Of a stretch of 64,000 nucleotides of DNA, positions 42,645-51,565 are shown piece by piece (the first letter of the stretch is position 1; every line of letters starts with the position of its first letter). The position numbers were made by a program, and so were the translations under genes. Origin of the DNA: JAOUEA01 sp963734685 (GTDB lineage: Bacteria > Actinomycetota > UBA4738 > HRBIN12); contig CAVTIC010000002.1 of assembly GCA_963734685.1 (NCBI GenBank), forward strand, positions 248,001 to 312,000, read 5' to 3'. The notes below the pieces were generated by a model that was not told where the DNA came from, did not search any database, and worked only from the letters and a program-made list of their open reading frames with translations.

Positions 42645-43709
42645 GTGAGCTTCGAGGATCTCCTGCGGGGGTGGGACGGCGAGCAGGTGACCGTGCGCTT
42701 CGACGAGGCGAGCGGCGCCTGGATGTTCATCGGGGTCCACTCGACGGTGCTGGGTCCCGCGATGGGCGGCACTCGCATGAAGGCCTATCGCTCGAGCGGC
42801 GAGGCGTTCGCCGATGTGCTCCGCCTGTCGCAGGCGATGACGATGAAGCACTCCGCGGCGGGGCTGGCGTTCGGGGGCGGCAAGGCCGTGCTGGCGCTCC
42901 CGGATGTACCGGCGCGCGGCTCCGCTGAACGGCGGTCGATGCTGCTGCGCTACGCAGACCTCGTGGGGTCGCTGCGTGGCACCTACGTCACAGCCGCGGA
43001 CATGAACACCGGGCAGGACGACATGGACGTCATCGGTGAGCGCACCTCGCACGTGCTGGGCCGCTCCCCGGAGCACGGCGGTTCCGGAGACCCGGCGTCG
43101 GGCACGGCGGTCGGGGTGTTCCACGGCATCCGCGCCTGCCTGCGCCATGTCCTCGGCGACGACGACCTCGCCGGCCGGCGGGTGCTCGTGCAAGGGATCG
43201 GTGCGGTGGGCGAGCGGCTGGCGCCGCTCCTGCGCGAGGCGGGGGCGACGCTGCTCATCGCCGACCTCGACGAGCCTCGGGCGGCGGCGATGGCCGAGCG
43301 TGTCGGGGCCGAGCTCGTGCCGGTCCACCACGTCTCGCACACCGAGTGCGACGTGTACTCCCCGTGCTCGATCGGCGGCGTGCTCTCGGCCGAATCGATC
43401 CCGATGCTCCGGTGCCGGGTGGTGGCGGGCGCAGCGAACAACCAGCTCGCGACGCCCTGGGACGCGGAGCGTCTCAGTGACCGGGGCATCCTCTACGCGC
43501 CCGACTACGTGATCAACGCCGGCGGGGTGATCCACCTCGCCGGCTACGAGACGCTCGGATGGGACGAGGCCGCGATGGCTGCCCGTCTCGCCGGCATCGG
43601 CGAGACGCTGATCGGTCTGTTCAAGGCCGCCGAACGAGACGGCATCACGACGGCGGAAGCCGCGGACCGGCTCGCCCTCGAGCGCCTCGAGGCTGCCGCG
43701 TCGCCGTGA
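42645..43709 (+). CDS. Leucine/valine/phenylalanine dehydrogenase-like
   Basis: A 354-residue NAD-dependent amino-acid dehydrogenase that deaminates a branched-chain or aromatic amino acid. The glycine-rich substrate segment GPAMGGTRM and the catalytic region MTMKHSAAGLAFGGGKAVL carry the two lysines. DMNTGQDDMDVI holds the catalytic Asp, and the NAD domain shows VQGIGAVGERLAPLL. VVAGAANNQLA and DYVINAGGVIHLAG are typical of leucine dehydrogenase. It overlaps the following acetyltransferase gene by 4 nt. The substrate preference cannot be read reliably. Confidence 0.88.
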   Translation: MSFEDLLRGWDGEQVTVRFDEASGAWMFIGVHSTVLGPAMGGTRMKAYRSSGEAFADVLRLSQAMTMKHSAAGLAFGGGKAVLALPDVPARGSAERRSMLLRYADLVGSLRGTYVTAADMNTGQDDMDVIGERTSHVLGRSPEHGGSGDPASGTAVGVFHGIRACLRHVLGDDDLAGRRVLVQGIGAVGERLAPLLREAGATLLIADLDEPRAAAMAERVGAELVPVHHVSHTECDVYSPCSIGGVLSAESIPMLRCRVVAGAANNQLATPWDAERLSDRGILYAPDYVINAGGVIHLAGYETLGWDEAAMAARLAGIGETLIGLFKAAERDGITTAEAADRLALERLEAAASP

Positions 43710-44182
43710 CCGGCCTGGAGATCCGTGAACTGTCCCCCTCGGATGCCGAGGCGTGCGACGCCATCGTGGCCGGGCTCGACTACCACTTCGGGCTCGAGGA
43801 AGGGCGTCGGCTGTGCGCCGCTGCGGTGCGGACCCAGCGCGGCATCGTCGCGCTCCGCGACGGCGAGGTCGTGGGCTTCCTGACCTGGGAGCCGAGGTAC
43901 GACGAGGCGGTCGAGATCACATGGATGGCCGTCCGTCGCGACGCGCGAGGGCAGGGCATCGGACGACGGCTGGTGGAGACGCTCTCGACCGAGCGACGGA
44001 CCGAGGGTGCTCGCCTCCTGCTCGTCCTCACGGTCTCGCCGAACGACGAGGAGCCCGATCCACGCGACGGCGGGTACGAGGCGACCCGTGCGTTCTACCG
44101 TTCCGCCGGGTTCGCGATGGTCCGCGACCTCCCGGGGGAGTGGGACGGTGACCTCGCCGTGCTGTTCGTGCGCCCCGTGTGA
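43706..44182 (+). CDS. GNAT-family acetyltransferase
   Basis: A 158-residue N-acetyltransferase. LEIRELSPSDAEACDAIVAGL forms the first strand and helix. The acetyl-CoA loop is AVRRDARGQGIGRRLVETL, and the C-terminal YEATRAFYRSAGFAMVRD is standard. The acceptor is unknown. It is coupled to the dehydrogenase (GTGA overlap), so an amino-acid-related substrate is possible but not shown. It converges with the membrane-protein gene, 6 nt apart. Confidence 0.88.
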   Translation: MTGLEIRELSPSDAEACDAIVAGLDYHFGLEEGRRLCAAAVRTQRGIVALRDGEVVGFLTWEPRYDEAVEITWMAVRRDARGQGIGRRLVETLSTERRTEGARLLLVLTVSPNDEEPDPRDGGYEATRAFYRSAGFAMVRDLPGEWDGDLAVLFVRPV

Positions 44183-44188
44183 CCCCCG

Positions 44189-44587
44189 TCAGACGAAGGG
44201 TCGTTCCTGGCCCGAGATGCCCATGCCGGCCAGCAGGCCCGCGCCGAACAGACCGTTCACGGTCGCGAGCGCCCAGAAGGGCCACGCGTCGGCGCCCGCG
44301 GGCACCCCGAACATGGCGTTGATCACGAAGACCGTTGCCGTGCCGACCTCGAGCAGCGCGAACGCCCACGACCACCACCAGAGCTCGTCGATCTTCTGTG
44401 CCACGAGCACCATCAGCAGGGCGAGCACCACCCCCATCACCGCGGCGGCCCGCACCCAGACGTAGTCCGCCGACACGGGCTGGCCGAACAGGTCTTCCAT
44501 CACCTGACGGGGGAACAGCCCGACGGCCACGCTCCAGATGAGCCAGAGGGCAGCCTGCACCTTCAGCAACCGTCGCAGAAGCTTCAC
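44189..44587 (-). CDS. Four-helix membrane protein of unknown function
   Basis: A 132-residue protein with four hydrophobic helices: VQAALWLIWSVAVGLFP, WVRAAAVMGVVLALLMVLVA, WSWAFALLEVGTATVFVINAMFG and PFWALATVNGLFGAGLLAGMG. The basic start (VKLLRRLLK) puts the N-terminus inside. The GTG at 44587 is chosen because the upstream frame is the antisense of other signals and lacks helices. A TATCCT hexamer on this strand (44649 down to 44644) overlaps the divergent TAGGAT for the next gene. I do not recognise the family with certainty. Confidence 0.7.
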   Translation of the reverse strand: MKLLRRLLKVQAALWLIWSVAVGLFPRQVMEDLFGQPVSADYVWVRAAAVMGVVLALLMVLVAQKIDELWWWSWAFALLEVGTATVFVINAMFGVPAGADAWPFWALATVNGLFGAGLLAGMGISGQERPFV

Positions 44588-44747
44588 GAGCGTTCCCTCG
44601 TCCTGTGGCTCAGGCAGGTGGGCCGCGTTTCGGCCGGTTGGTAGGATACGCGCACCGCTGAGGCACCCCCCTCGCGTCAGCGCGTCGGCGCGCGGTTCTC
44701 CATCAGCGGTTCCGGCGCACCGTTTCCGACACCCGAGAGGATGCAGC

Positions 44748-46145
44748 ATGCAGCAAGGACCCAGGGTCGCGATCATCGGCCTCGACTGCGGTGCCCCGAA
44801 GCTCCTGTTCGAGGACCTTGCCGACGAAGTGCCGAACCTCCGGAAGATCTTCGCCAACGGCATGTACGGCGATCTCGCGAGCATCACGCCGCCGATCACC
44901 GTGCCCGCGTGGGCGTGCGCGATGACGGGGAAGACCCCGGGCCAGCTCGGCATCTACGGCTTCCGCAACCGCAAGGACACGAGCTACGACGGGCTGCAGG
45001 TGGCGACGTCGCTGTCGGTGAAGGAGCCCGCCGTGTGGGACGCGCTCGGCGCCGCCGGCAAGCGGTCGCTGCTGATCGGCGTGCCGCCCGGGTTCCCACC
45101 ACCCAAGGAGTTCCCCGGCTGGCGCGTCGCCTGCTTCCTCACGCCGCCGAGCGCAGAGCGCTACGCGTTCCCGGCCGAGCTCGAGACCGAGATCGAGGAA
45201 GAGCTGGGCGAGAACGAGTACATCTTCGACATCCCGAACTTCCGCCAGCAGGGCGCCGACTTCGTGATGGACCAGATCTTCAAGATGACCGAGCGCCGGT
45301 TCCAGGTCGCGCGCCGTCTGATCAGGTCCAAGCCATGGGACTTCTTCATGATGGTCGAGATGGGCCTCGACCGGCTGCACCACTGCTTCTGGCAGTTCTT
45401 CGACCCGCGTCACCCGCTCTACGAGGCCGGCAACAGGTACGAGACCGCGTTCCACGACTACTACCGGTTCCTCGACCAGCAGATCGGCACGCTGCTCGAG
45501 GTGCTGCCCGAGGACGTCGTGACGATCGCGATGAGCGACCACGGCGCGCGTCCGATGATGGGCGGCCTCTGCTTCAACGACTGGCTGATCCAGGAGGGCT
45601 ACCTGGTGCTGAAGGAGCCGGTCACCGAGATCACGCCGATCGCGCAGGCGCCGATCGACTGGAACCGTACCGTCGCGTGGGGCGACGGCGGCTACTACGG
45701 GCGCTGTTTCCTGAACATCAAGGGGCGCGAGCCGCACGGCATCCTCGAGCCGGCGCAGTACGAGACGCTCCGCAACGAGATGATCGCGAAGCTGGAGGCG
45801 TTGCCCGGTCCCGACGGGCAGCCGATGGGCACGAAGGTGCACAAGCCGCAGGACGTCTACACCGAGGTCCGCGGCGTCGCGCCCGACCTCATCGTGTACT
45901 TCGGCGACCTCGACTGGCGCTCGGTGGGCGCCGTGGGCAACCCCAGCATCTACACCTTCGAGAACGACACGGGCACCGACGGCGCCAACCACGACCGCAC
46001 CGCGTTCTTCTCGATGGTCAACCTGCCGGGTCAGCGGACCGGCAAGGTCGACGGCATGAACCTGGTCGACGTCGGTCCGTCGGTCCTGTCCCTCTACGAC
46101 ATCGAGGCGCCGGCCGGCGCCGTCGGAAGGAGCTTCCTGAAGTGA
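44748..46145 (+). CDS. AlkP-superfamily phosphohydrolase/phosphomutase
   Basis: A 465-residue metal-dependent hydrolase of the alkaline phosphatase/nucleotide pyrophosphatase fold. Start VAIIGLDCGAPKLLFEDL carries the first metal Asp and, in place of the usual GATP nucleophile, CGAP. TPPITVPAWACAMTGKTPGQLGIYGF, GLDRLHHCFW, AMSDHGARPM and NHDRTAFFSM supply the other metal ligands. There is no signal peptide, so it is cytoplasmic. The substrate is unknown. The APS kinase gene overlaps by 4 nt, so a sulfate or phosphate ester of nucleotides, or PAP/PAPS-related chemistry, is possible. GAGAGG precedes the ATG. Confidence 0.85.
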   Translation: MQQGPRVAIIGLDCGAPKLLFEDLADEVPNLRKIFANGMYGDLASITPPITVPAWACAMTGKTPGQLGIYGFRNRKDTSYDGLQVATSLSVKEPAVWDALGAAGKRSLLIGVPPGFPPPKEFPGWRVACFLTPPSAERYAFPAELETEIEEELGENEYIFDIPNFRQQGADFVMDQIFKMTERRFQVARRLIRSKPWDFFMMVEMGLDRLHHCFWQFFDPRHPLYEAGNRYETAFHDYYRFLDQQIGTLLEVLPEDVVTIAMSDHGARPMMGGLCFNDWLIQEGYLVLKEPVTEITPIAQAPIDWNRTVAWGDGGYYGRCFLNIKGREPHGILEPAQYETLRNEMIAKLEALPGPDGQPMGTKVHKPQDVYTEVRGVAPDLIVYFGDLDWRSVGAVGNPSIYTFENDTGTDGANHDRTAFFSMVNLPGQRTGKVDGMNLVDVGPSVLSLYDIEAPAGAVGRSFLK

Positions 46146-46789
46146 CCGAGCAACCACGGATCGAGCAACCAGGCTTCACCGTCTGGTTCACGGGCCTGTC
46201 GGGGTCCGGCAAGTCGACGATCGCCGAGATGCTGTACCACGAGTTCCAGTCGCGCGGGATGAAGACCGAGATCCTCGACGGTGACGAGGTGCGCAAGAAC
46301 CTCTCCAAGGGGCTCGGCTTCTCGAAGGAGGACCGCGACACCAACATCATGCGGATCGGGTACGTGGCGAATCTGCTGACGCGCAACGGTGTCGCCACGA
46401 TCTGCTGTCCGATCAGTCCCTACAAGGAGACCCGCGACGCGTGCCGCGAGCTGATCGGCGAGTTCGTCGAGGTGCACGTGCACGCGACCGTCGACGAGAT
46501 CGCCGCGAACCGCGATCCGAAGGGCCTGTACAAGAAGGCGCTCGCGGGGGAGATCGCCGACTTCACCGGTGTCGACCCGAACGCTCCCTACGAGGCGCCC
46601 GAAGATCCCGAGATCCGCGTCGACACGCTCTCCCAGACGCCCGAGGAGTCGCTGCAGTACGTCCTGACGCGGCTGAAGGAACTCGGCCGCCTCGGCGACG
46701 ATACGGTGCACATCACGGGCGATCGGGCGCACTCCGGGCTCACCGACCTTCGGGTGTCCGAGGCGGGGACCGTCGTCAAGGAGCACTGA
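46142..46789 (+). CDS. cysC: Adenylylsulfate kinase
   Basis: A 215-residue enzyme phosphorylating APS to PAPS. Walker A GLSGSGKST is at about 18-26, followed by LDGDEVRKNLSKGLGFSKEDRDTNIMRIG, SPYKETRDACREL and the lid RDPKGLYKKALAGEIADFTGVD...YEAPEDPEI. It has about 25 extra residues at the C-terminus. It stands without cysD/cysN or cysH in view, so PAPS for sulfotransferases is its likely product use; a sulfotransferase is encoded at 33.3 kb. It is coupled to the AlkP-type gene. Confidence 0.95.
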   Translation: MTEQPRIEQPGFTVWFTGLSGSGKSTIAEMLYHEFQSRGMKTEILDGDEVRKNLSKGLGFSKEDRDTNIMRIGYVANLLTRNGVATICCPISPYKETRDACRELIGEFVEVHVHATVDEIAANRDPKGLYKKALAGEIADFTGVDPNAPYEAPEDPEIRVDTLSQTPEESLQYVLTRLKELGRLGDDTVHITGDRAHSGLTDLRVSEAGTVVKEH

Positions 46790-46826
46790 GGCCCAGGAGA
46801 CTGAGGCAAGGAGGGTGCCGAGCCGG

Positions 46827-47040
46827 TCACGGATCGCCGGTGCCGGCGATCCGCACCGCCAGTTCCAGGTGGCTCGCGAGGAAATGCGGTGCGAGGAAGC
46901 GTGAGCGCACCCGCAGCCGTGCCCCGTGTCCGATCTCGGCGGCGAGCTGGTCGTCGCGGACCAGCCGCGTGATCGCCTCCCCGAAGGCCTCGAGATCCGT
47001 GGGGTCGACGAGCAGCCCGCTGCGACCGTCCTCGATCACT
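46827..47040 (-). CDS. Glycosyltransferase C-terminal fragment cut by the junction
   Basis: About 70 residues: VIEDGRSGLLVDPTDLEAFG then AITRLVRDDQLAAEIGHGAR to the C-terminus. The first part is the standard donor-site end of GT-B family 4 enzymes (usually preceded by PVV...GG.PE). Upstream in the same frame the sequence becomes RPVVPDGVHPA, which is the thermonuclease gene read out of frame. The N-terminal 300 or so residues are missing. The fragment belongs to segment A. Confidence 0.75.
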
Positions 47041-47050
47041 CCTACGGCGG
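47036..47050. other. Junction between segments A and B
   Basis: On the minus strand the thermonuclease tail CDPSYPTVCIPP stops at TAG and the next codons in another frame are the glycosyltransferase motif VIEDGRSGLLV. Both genes are truncated at this point. Frameshift density rises sharply on the right side. Confidence 0.75.
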
Positions 47051-47634
47051 GATGCACACCGTCGGGTACGACGGGTCGCAACCGCCACGCGGCACCGGTG
47101 CCGCGGGGGCGTCGACGTCCTTCTGCGCGAGTCTCGATGGCCCGAAACGGGTCGAGCGCCCGTCCCGGGCACGCACCCCACAGCCCACGCCGCGCGGCCT
47201 TCGCGGCCTTCGCCGCCGACAGCAGCCGGTCGGCGTAGCGCGCCAGGTCACCGCCGTAGAAGTACGGCGCCGCCGCTCCCTCGCGGACGAGCGCGACGTT
47301 GACGTTCGTGCGCCACGCCGGAGGTAGCGAGCAGACGTCCGTAGCGGTCGATCTGGTCGAGGCTCGGGTCTGACTCCAGCCCGACGGCGCTCCTCTCCGG
47401 CACGAGGTGCAGCGAGCGCCTTCTCGCGCCGCGCGCGAGTAGCACTCGCCGAGGTGTCCAGCTCCGGCGTGTCGATCTGGACGAGACGGACGCGGCGGCC
47501 GTCGGCGAGGCGGACGGTGTCGCCGTCCGTCACGGAGGCGACGACGGCCGGGTTGACAGCGGCCGGAAGGGATGCGGCCGACCGGCCACGGCCGCTACGG
47601 CCGCGAGCACGATCACGAGCAGGAGTGGTCGCAT
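47045..47634 (-). CDS. Thermonuclease (SNase-like), frameshifted and 3'-truncated
   Basis: A secreted SNase-fold nuclease. The ATG at 47634 starts a signal peptide (RPLLLVIVLAAVAAVAG). The core reads VASVTDGDTVRLADGRRVRLVQIDTPEL, then in other frames LVPERSAVGLESDPSLDQIDRYGRLL and NVALVREGAAAPYFYGGDLARYADRLLSAAKAAKAARRGLWG. The Cys tail CDPSYPTVCIPP is present but the usual PPPDLDC continuation is lost at the junction. At least three frame changes occur in 590 nt. Confidence 0.8.
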
Positions 47635-47693
47635 CGCCTTCACGTCGGCGGTGCATCGTAGCCCCTTACGGCGTGTCCAGACGGGTCCAGGGC

Positions 47694-47699
47694 TAGGCT
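47694..47699 (+). promoter_or_regulatory. -10 hexamer TAGGCT of the MFS gene, leaderless spacing
   Basis: TAGGCT ends 5 nt before the ATG at 47705. Confidence 0.4.
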
Positions 47700-47704
47700 G
47701 CGGC

Positions 47705-48985
47705 ATGAGAAGACGGCGGCTGCCACCGGTGCTCAGGGAGCGGGACTTCTCGCTCTACTGGCGCGCGATCGTCGCGACGGGCTTCGCAGGGCAGATGATG
47801 GCCGTCGCGGTCGGCTGGCAGGTCTACGCCATCAACGAGAGCGCGCTCGACCTGGGCCTGATCGGCCTCGCCCAGTTCCTGCCCTTGCCGCTGCTGGCGC
47901 TCCCAGCCGGCCACATCGCCGACCGGCTGCCACGGCGGCTCGTATACGCCGCCGCCATCGGCGTCGACATTCTCATTGCCGCTGCCTGCTCCTCGTCACC
48001 CTCGCGGGCGCGAGCTCGCTGTGGCCCTTCCTCGTGCTCGCGCTGGCCGCCGGGTGCGCCTCCGCCCTCGGCTGGCCCGCCGCCCGCTCGCTGCCGCCGA
48101 CGCTCGTGCCTGCGGACCTGCTCGCAAGCGCGATGGCCCTGCGCGGAATCGCGTTTCAGGGCGCGACCATCGTCGGCCCCGCCGTCGGCGGGCTGCTCTT
48201 CGCCGCGCACGGGCGGCGAGGTCGTCTACGCGTCGCGGCGGTGCTCTTCGTCGCTCGCGCTCGTCAACGTCGTCCGCGTGACCGAACGGACGGAGGAGCG
48301 GCTTCCGCAGGCGATGAGCCGCGAGGCCCTCTTCGCAGGCGCCCGGTTCGTCCGCCGCACGCCGGTGCTGTTCGGCGCCATCAGCCTCGACCTCTTCGCC
48401 GTGCTCTTCGGCGGCGCGGTCGCGCTGCTGCCGCTGTTCGCGAAGAGCATCCTCGACGTGGGGCCGGTGGGCCTCGGCATCCTCCGCAGCGCGCCCGCGG
48501 TCGGCGCCCTCGTGGCGGGCATCATCCTCGCCCACCGGCCGATCCGCGGGAACGCCGGCCGGACGCTGTTCATCGTCGTGGCGGTCTTCGGCGCGTCGCA
48601 CATCGTCTTCGGCCTGTCGAAGTCGTTCCCGCTCTCGTGCGCGGCGCTCGCCGTCGCCGGCTTCGCGGACATGTTCAGCATGAACATCCGCTCGATGACG
48701 GTCGCGCTCGCGACGCCCGACGAGCTGCGCGGCCGCGTGAACGCCGTCGAGATGGTGTTCATCTCGGGGTCGAACGAGCTCGGGGCGTTCGAGTCGGGCA
48801 TCGCCGCCGCGCTGATCGGCGCCGTCCCGGCCGTCGTGCTCGGCGGCGTGGCCACGATCGGCATCGCGGTCATCTGGGCGCGGCTCTTCCCCGACCTCCG
48901 CGACGTCGACCGGCTCGAGCTCTACGCCCGGCCGCGGATCCGGAACGTGACTCGCGTCATGCGCCATTCTGGCGCGGTCGTGTGA
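47705..48985 (+). CDS. MFS transporter (drug/enterobactin-exporter type), frameshifted
   Basis: A 12-helix major facilitator protein. The start VLRERDFSLYWRAIVATGFAGQMMAVAVGWQVY, the loop motif GHIADRLPRR and the second half (VLFGAISLDLFAVLFGGAVALLP, RGNAGRTLFIVVAVFG) are all recognisable. The frame is lost from about 47,985 to 48,215, where the protein continues one frame over (WPFLVLALAAGCASALGWPAARSLPP), then returns. With that repaired it has normal length, about 425 residues. The substrate is unknown. It overlaps the M23 gene by 4 nt. Confidence 0.82.
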   Translation: MRRRRLPPVLRERDFSLYWRAIVATGFAGQMMAVAVGWQVYAINESALDLGLIGLAQFLPLPLLALPAGHIADRLPRRLVYAAAIGVDILIAAACSSSPSRARARCGPSSCSRWPPGAPPPSAGPPPARCRRRSCLRTCSQARWPCAESRFRARPSSAPPSAGCSSPRTGGEVVYASRRCSSSLALVNVVRVTERTEERLPQAMSREALFAGARFVRRTPVLFGAISLDLFAVLFGGAVALLPLFAKSILDVGPVGLGILRSAPAVGALVAGIILAHRPIRGNAGRTLFIVVAVFGASHIVFGLSKSFPLSCAALAVAGFADMFSMNIRSMTVALATPDELRGRVNAVEMVFISGSNELGAFESGIAAALIGAVPAVVLGGVATIGIAVIWARLFPDLRDVDRLELYARPRIRNVTRVMRHSGAVV

Positions 48986-50200
48986 TCACCGCCGCCGGCG
49001 GAGCTGCGGCGTCTCCGACGTCTTCCCGATCTTTCCGCAGGCCGGGATCGTCTGGAAGGACCTCTATCCGACGAACTTCGTCGACCTCGACCCGGAGCCG
49101 GGTCTTCGCGATTACGCGTGCGGCAGCAGACGTACGACGGCCACACGGGTCCGACACGATCGTCCGCAGCTTCCGCGAGATGGACATCGGCGTGCCCGTC
49201 TTCGCCGCACTCGACGGCGAGGTCATCTCCGTGCAGGACGGCTTCTTCGACCGCGAGCACGGGCCGACGATCTCCCGCTTCGACAACCACGTCGTCCTCC
49301 AGCACGGCACGGGCCGGTTCACGATCTACGGGCACCTGCGGAAGGGGATCGCCTTGAGGCGCGGCGACCGCGTCGTCGCCGGCCAACAGCTCGGCTGGAC
49401 CGCGTCGAGCGGTAACTCGACGTGGCCGCATCTCCACTTCACGTCGCAGGTCGACAGCCTCGTGGTCGAGCCCTTTGCCGGCCCGTGCCGCGAGGGCGAG
49501 AGCGGCTGGGCCGAGCAGGCGCCTGGCCGACGGAGCCGTACGCACGCGATCTCGCCATCAGCGCGAAGCCGTTCCGCGGCCGGGCGCTTCTCCCTGGGAC
49601 GAGGCAGAGCGGACCGGGACGTTCGTGCGCGGGACGCGGCGCGTCTACCTGCGCATCGAGACTCGGAGCCATGTCGCCGACCACGCCGTCGAGGCGCGGC
49701 TCCTGCGGCCGGACGGCTCGGTCGCCGTCGACGACGCGTGGTCACTGCCCCCGTCCCGCCAGGGTCTGGGCGAGGCATATCGCTCCTACCGCGTCAACTT
49801 CAACTCGGTCGGCCGGTGGCGGCTCGAGGTCTGGCACGCGAGGCGCGTCGCCAAGGGGCCGATTCGCGTCGTCGCGACGAAAGGCCAGATCCGCAACCGG
49901 CCGCCCAACCGCATCGCAGGCGTCTCGCTCGTGCCCGAGCAGCCCGCGAAAAGCGACGTCGTCCAGTGCCGGTTGACGACGTCGCTTGTCACGGAGGACC
50001 CGGACTACGACATCGTGCGCTATCGCTACCGCTGGACGGTCGACGGGCGAGCCGTCCGGACCGTCACCAGCGCGGCGCTCTCGGATGTGCTGCGGCGGGG
50101 CATCGCGACGGCCGGGAGCCGCCTCGCCTGCTCGGTGACGCCGTCTGACGGACGGTTGTCCGGGCCGACTGCGACGGCCGTCGGCACCATACGGTCGTGA
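48982..50200 (+). CDS. M23-family metallopeptidase (LytM-like), frameshifted
   Basis: The first part, in shifted frames, reads VSDVFPIFPQAGIVWKDLYP. The peptidase domain follows: MDIGVPVFAALDGEVISVQDG, YGHLRKGIALRRGDRVVAGQQLG and SGNSTWPHLHF, with the HxH zinc ligands. A C-terminal beta-rich region of about 230 residues follows (GTRRVYLRIETRSHVADHAV). It probably cleaves peptidoglycan cross-links or is a related extracytoplasmic peptidase. The N-terminal signal peptide is damaged by frameshifts near 49,000-49,150, and another lies near 49,520. The end at 50200 overlaps the next gene by 4 nt. Confidence 0.78.
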
Positions 50201-50781
50201 CCCGGGTCGCGTCACTCGCAGTCGTCCTGCTCGGCGCCGCCGCGTTGGCGGGCTCGGCGGCTGGACGCCAGTCCGCGCTTCCCCGGGATGATGACCTCGA
50301 AGGCGCCGTGGCCGGCGAACTCCGCGCGCTTCTCCACGCGCGTCTGGACAAGATCCGGATGCCTGCGCTGAAGGCCGAAGGCCAGCGGCTGCACACCCAC
50401 CAGCACCTCGACATCGTCGTCCGCGGTCGGGGCTACCCGGTGCCGGCGGGGATCGGCATCGACTACCACGAGCGCTTCATCTCGCCGCTTCACACGCACG
50501 ACTTCGCGGGGATCATGCACGTCGAGTCGCCGACCGTCCGCAGGTTCACGCTTGGACAGTGGTTCGACGTCTGGGGCCTCCGCTTCTCGTCGACGTGCCT
50601 GGGCGCCTACTGCGCCAAGGGCAAGGAGCGCGTGTGGGTGTTCGTCAACGGCAAGCGCTGGCTCGGCAACCCGCGCCAGATCTCGCTCAAGCAGCACCAG
50701 GAGATCGTCGTCGCGTACGGGACGTTTGCCTCGATCCCGAAGCCGATCCCTTCGTCCTTCCCGTTCCCGCCGGGGCTCTAG
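50197..50781 (+). CDS. Conserved secreted His-rich protein of unknown function
   Basis: A 194-residue exported protein and the only sizeable gene in segment B with an uninterrupted frame. The signal peptide is VASLAVVLLGAAALAGSAAG. The mature part has HTHQHLDIVVRG, ISPLHTHDFAGIMHVESP, RRFTLGQWFDVWGLRFSSTCLG and a C-x3-C (CLGAYC). The histidine pattern suggests a metal site, and I recall similar proteins in environmental bacteria, but no function is known to me. It is coupled to the M23 gene and converges on the RTX-like genes. Confidence 0.7.
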   Translation: MTRVASLAVVLLGAAALAGSAAGRQSALPRDDDLEGAVAGELRALLHARLDKIRMPALKAEGQRLHTHQHLDIVVRGRGYPVPAGIGIDYHERFISPLHTHDFAGIMHVESPTVRRFTLGQWFDVWGLRFSSTCLGAYCAKGKERVWVFVNGKRWLGNPRQISLKQHQEIVVAYGTFASIPKPIPSSFPFPPGL

Positions 50782-50787
50782 AGCCGC

Positions 50788-51533
50788 TTACGGGACGCGC
50801 GACGCGTTCCAGGTGACGGACGGGGCCGTGCAGGTGGCGAGCTAGCCGACGGGCACTCACGTACACGGGCATCCGAGCGTGTCGGTGAGGGTGCCGGTGG
50901 CGGTTCGCCCGCAGAAGCGCCCGTCGATGCGGACGTTGTTCTCGTTCGTACCGGCGAGGCCGACCGCCGAAGACTCGAACGTCATGTTGCGGACCGAGAC
51001 GATGCGGGCACGTTGCAGATTGGTTTGTTCCACCGTAGAGCGAGCCGACGATCGGAGGCTGGCACGTGAGGTTGATCGAGTTGACGTAGAGGTCGGGCAG
51101 CAGCGTGGAGCGGGAGGACTTCGAACGCGACCAGCTCGTTTTGCGACGTTACGCCCGCGTACTTGCCGGCGACGGCGTCGGCGGCGGGGGCGGGGGCGGC
51201 GGCGGGGGTGTCATTGCGTCGGGGTTGCGCCGGTCGATCTCGCAGTTCTCTGGTCACGACGTGCGAGTTATCGCCGTTCACGGTGTCGACGCCACTGCCG
51301 CAGTACACCGGGTCACGCCCGGCTCCGGGGACGATCAAGTCGTTGCCGCCCAAGCCGTAGAGGGTGTCGTTGCCCTGTTTGCCGTACAGGGAGTCGTTCC
51401 GCGACGTGCCGCGGATCGTGTCGTTGCCGTTGCTGCCGACGATGTGCGCCGCGGAGGCAGCGGCGACGACTACGAGGGCGAACGCCCAGGAACGAAGAGG
51501 AGTCGCCCGCGCCTCTCGAGCATGACGCGACAC
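50788..51533 (-). CDS. RTX-like calcium-binding repeat protein 1, frameshifted
   Basis: A short secreted protein. After the signal peptide (RSWAFALVVVAAASAA), RTX-type nonapeptides follow: GSNGNDTIRGTSRNDSLYGK, QGNDTLYGLGGNDLIVPG and AGRDPVYCGSGVDTVNGD. A Pro/Ala linker comes next, then a C-terminal beta module whose end (CTAPSVTWNASR) is seen in another frame near 50,790-50,830. Frames break near 51,300 and below. It is the tandem paralogue of the next gene. Confidence 0.65.
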
Positions 51534-51565
51534 TAAGGTGTCGGCAGCGGCAAGTCAAGAGCCGA

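Noticed and set aside
47656..47671. CGTA...TACG near 47,657 as another operator
   Set aside because: Arms are only CGTA/TACG with N6 spacing and lie next to a leaderless promoter of unrelated type in segment B.
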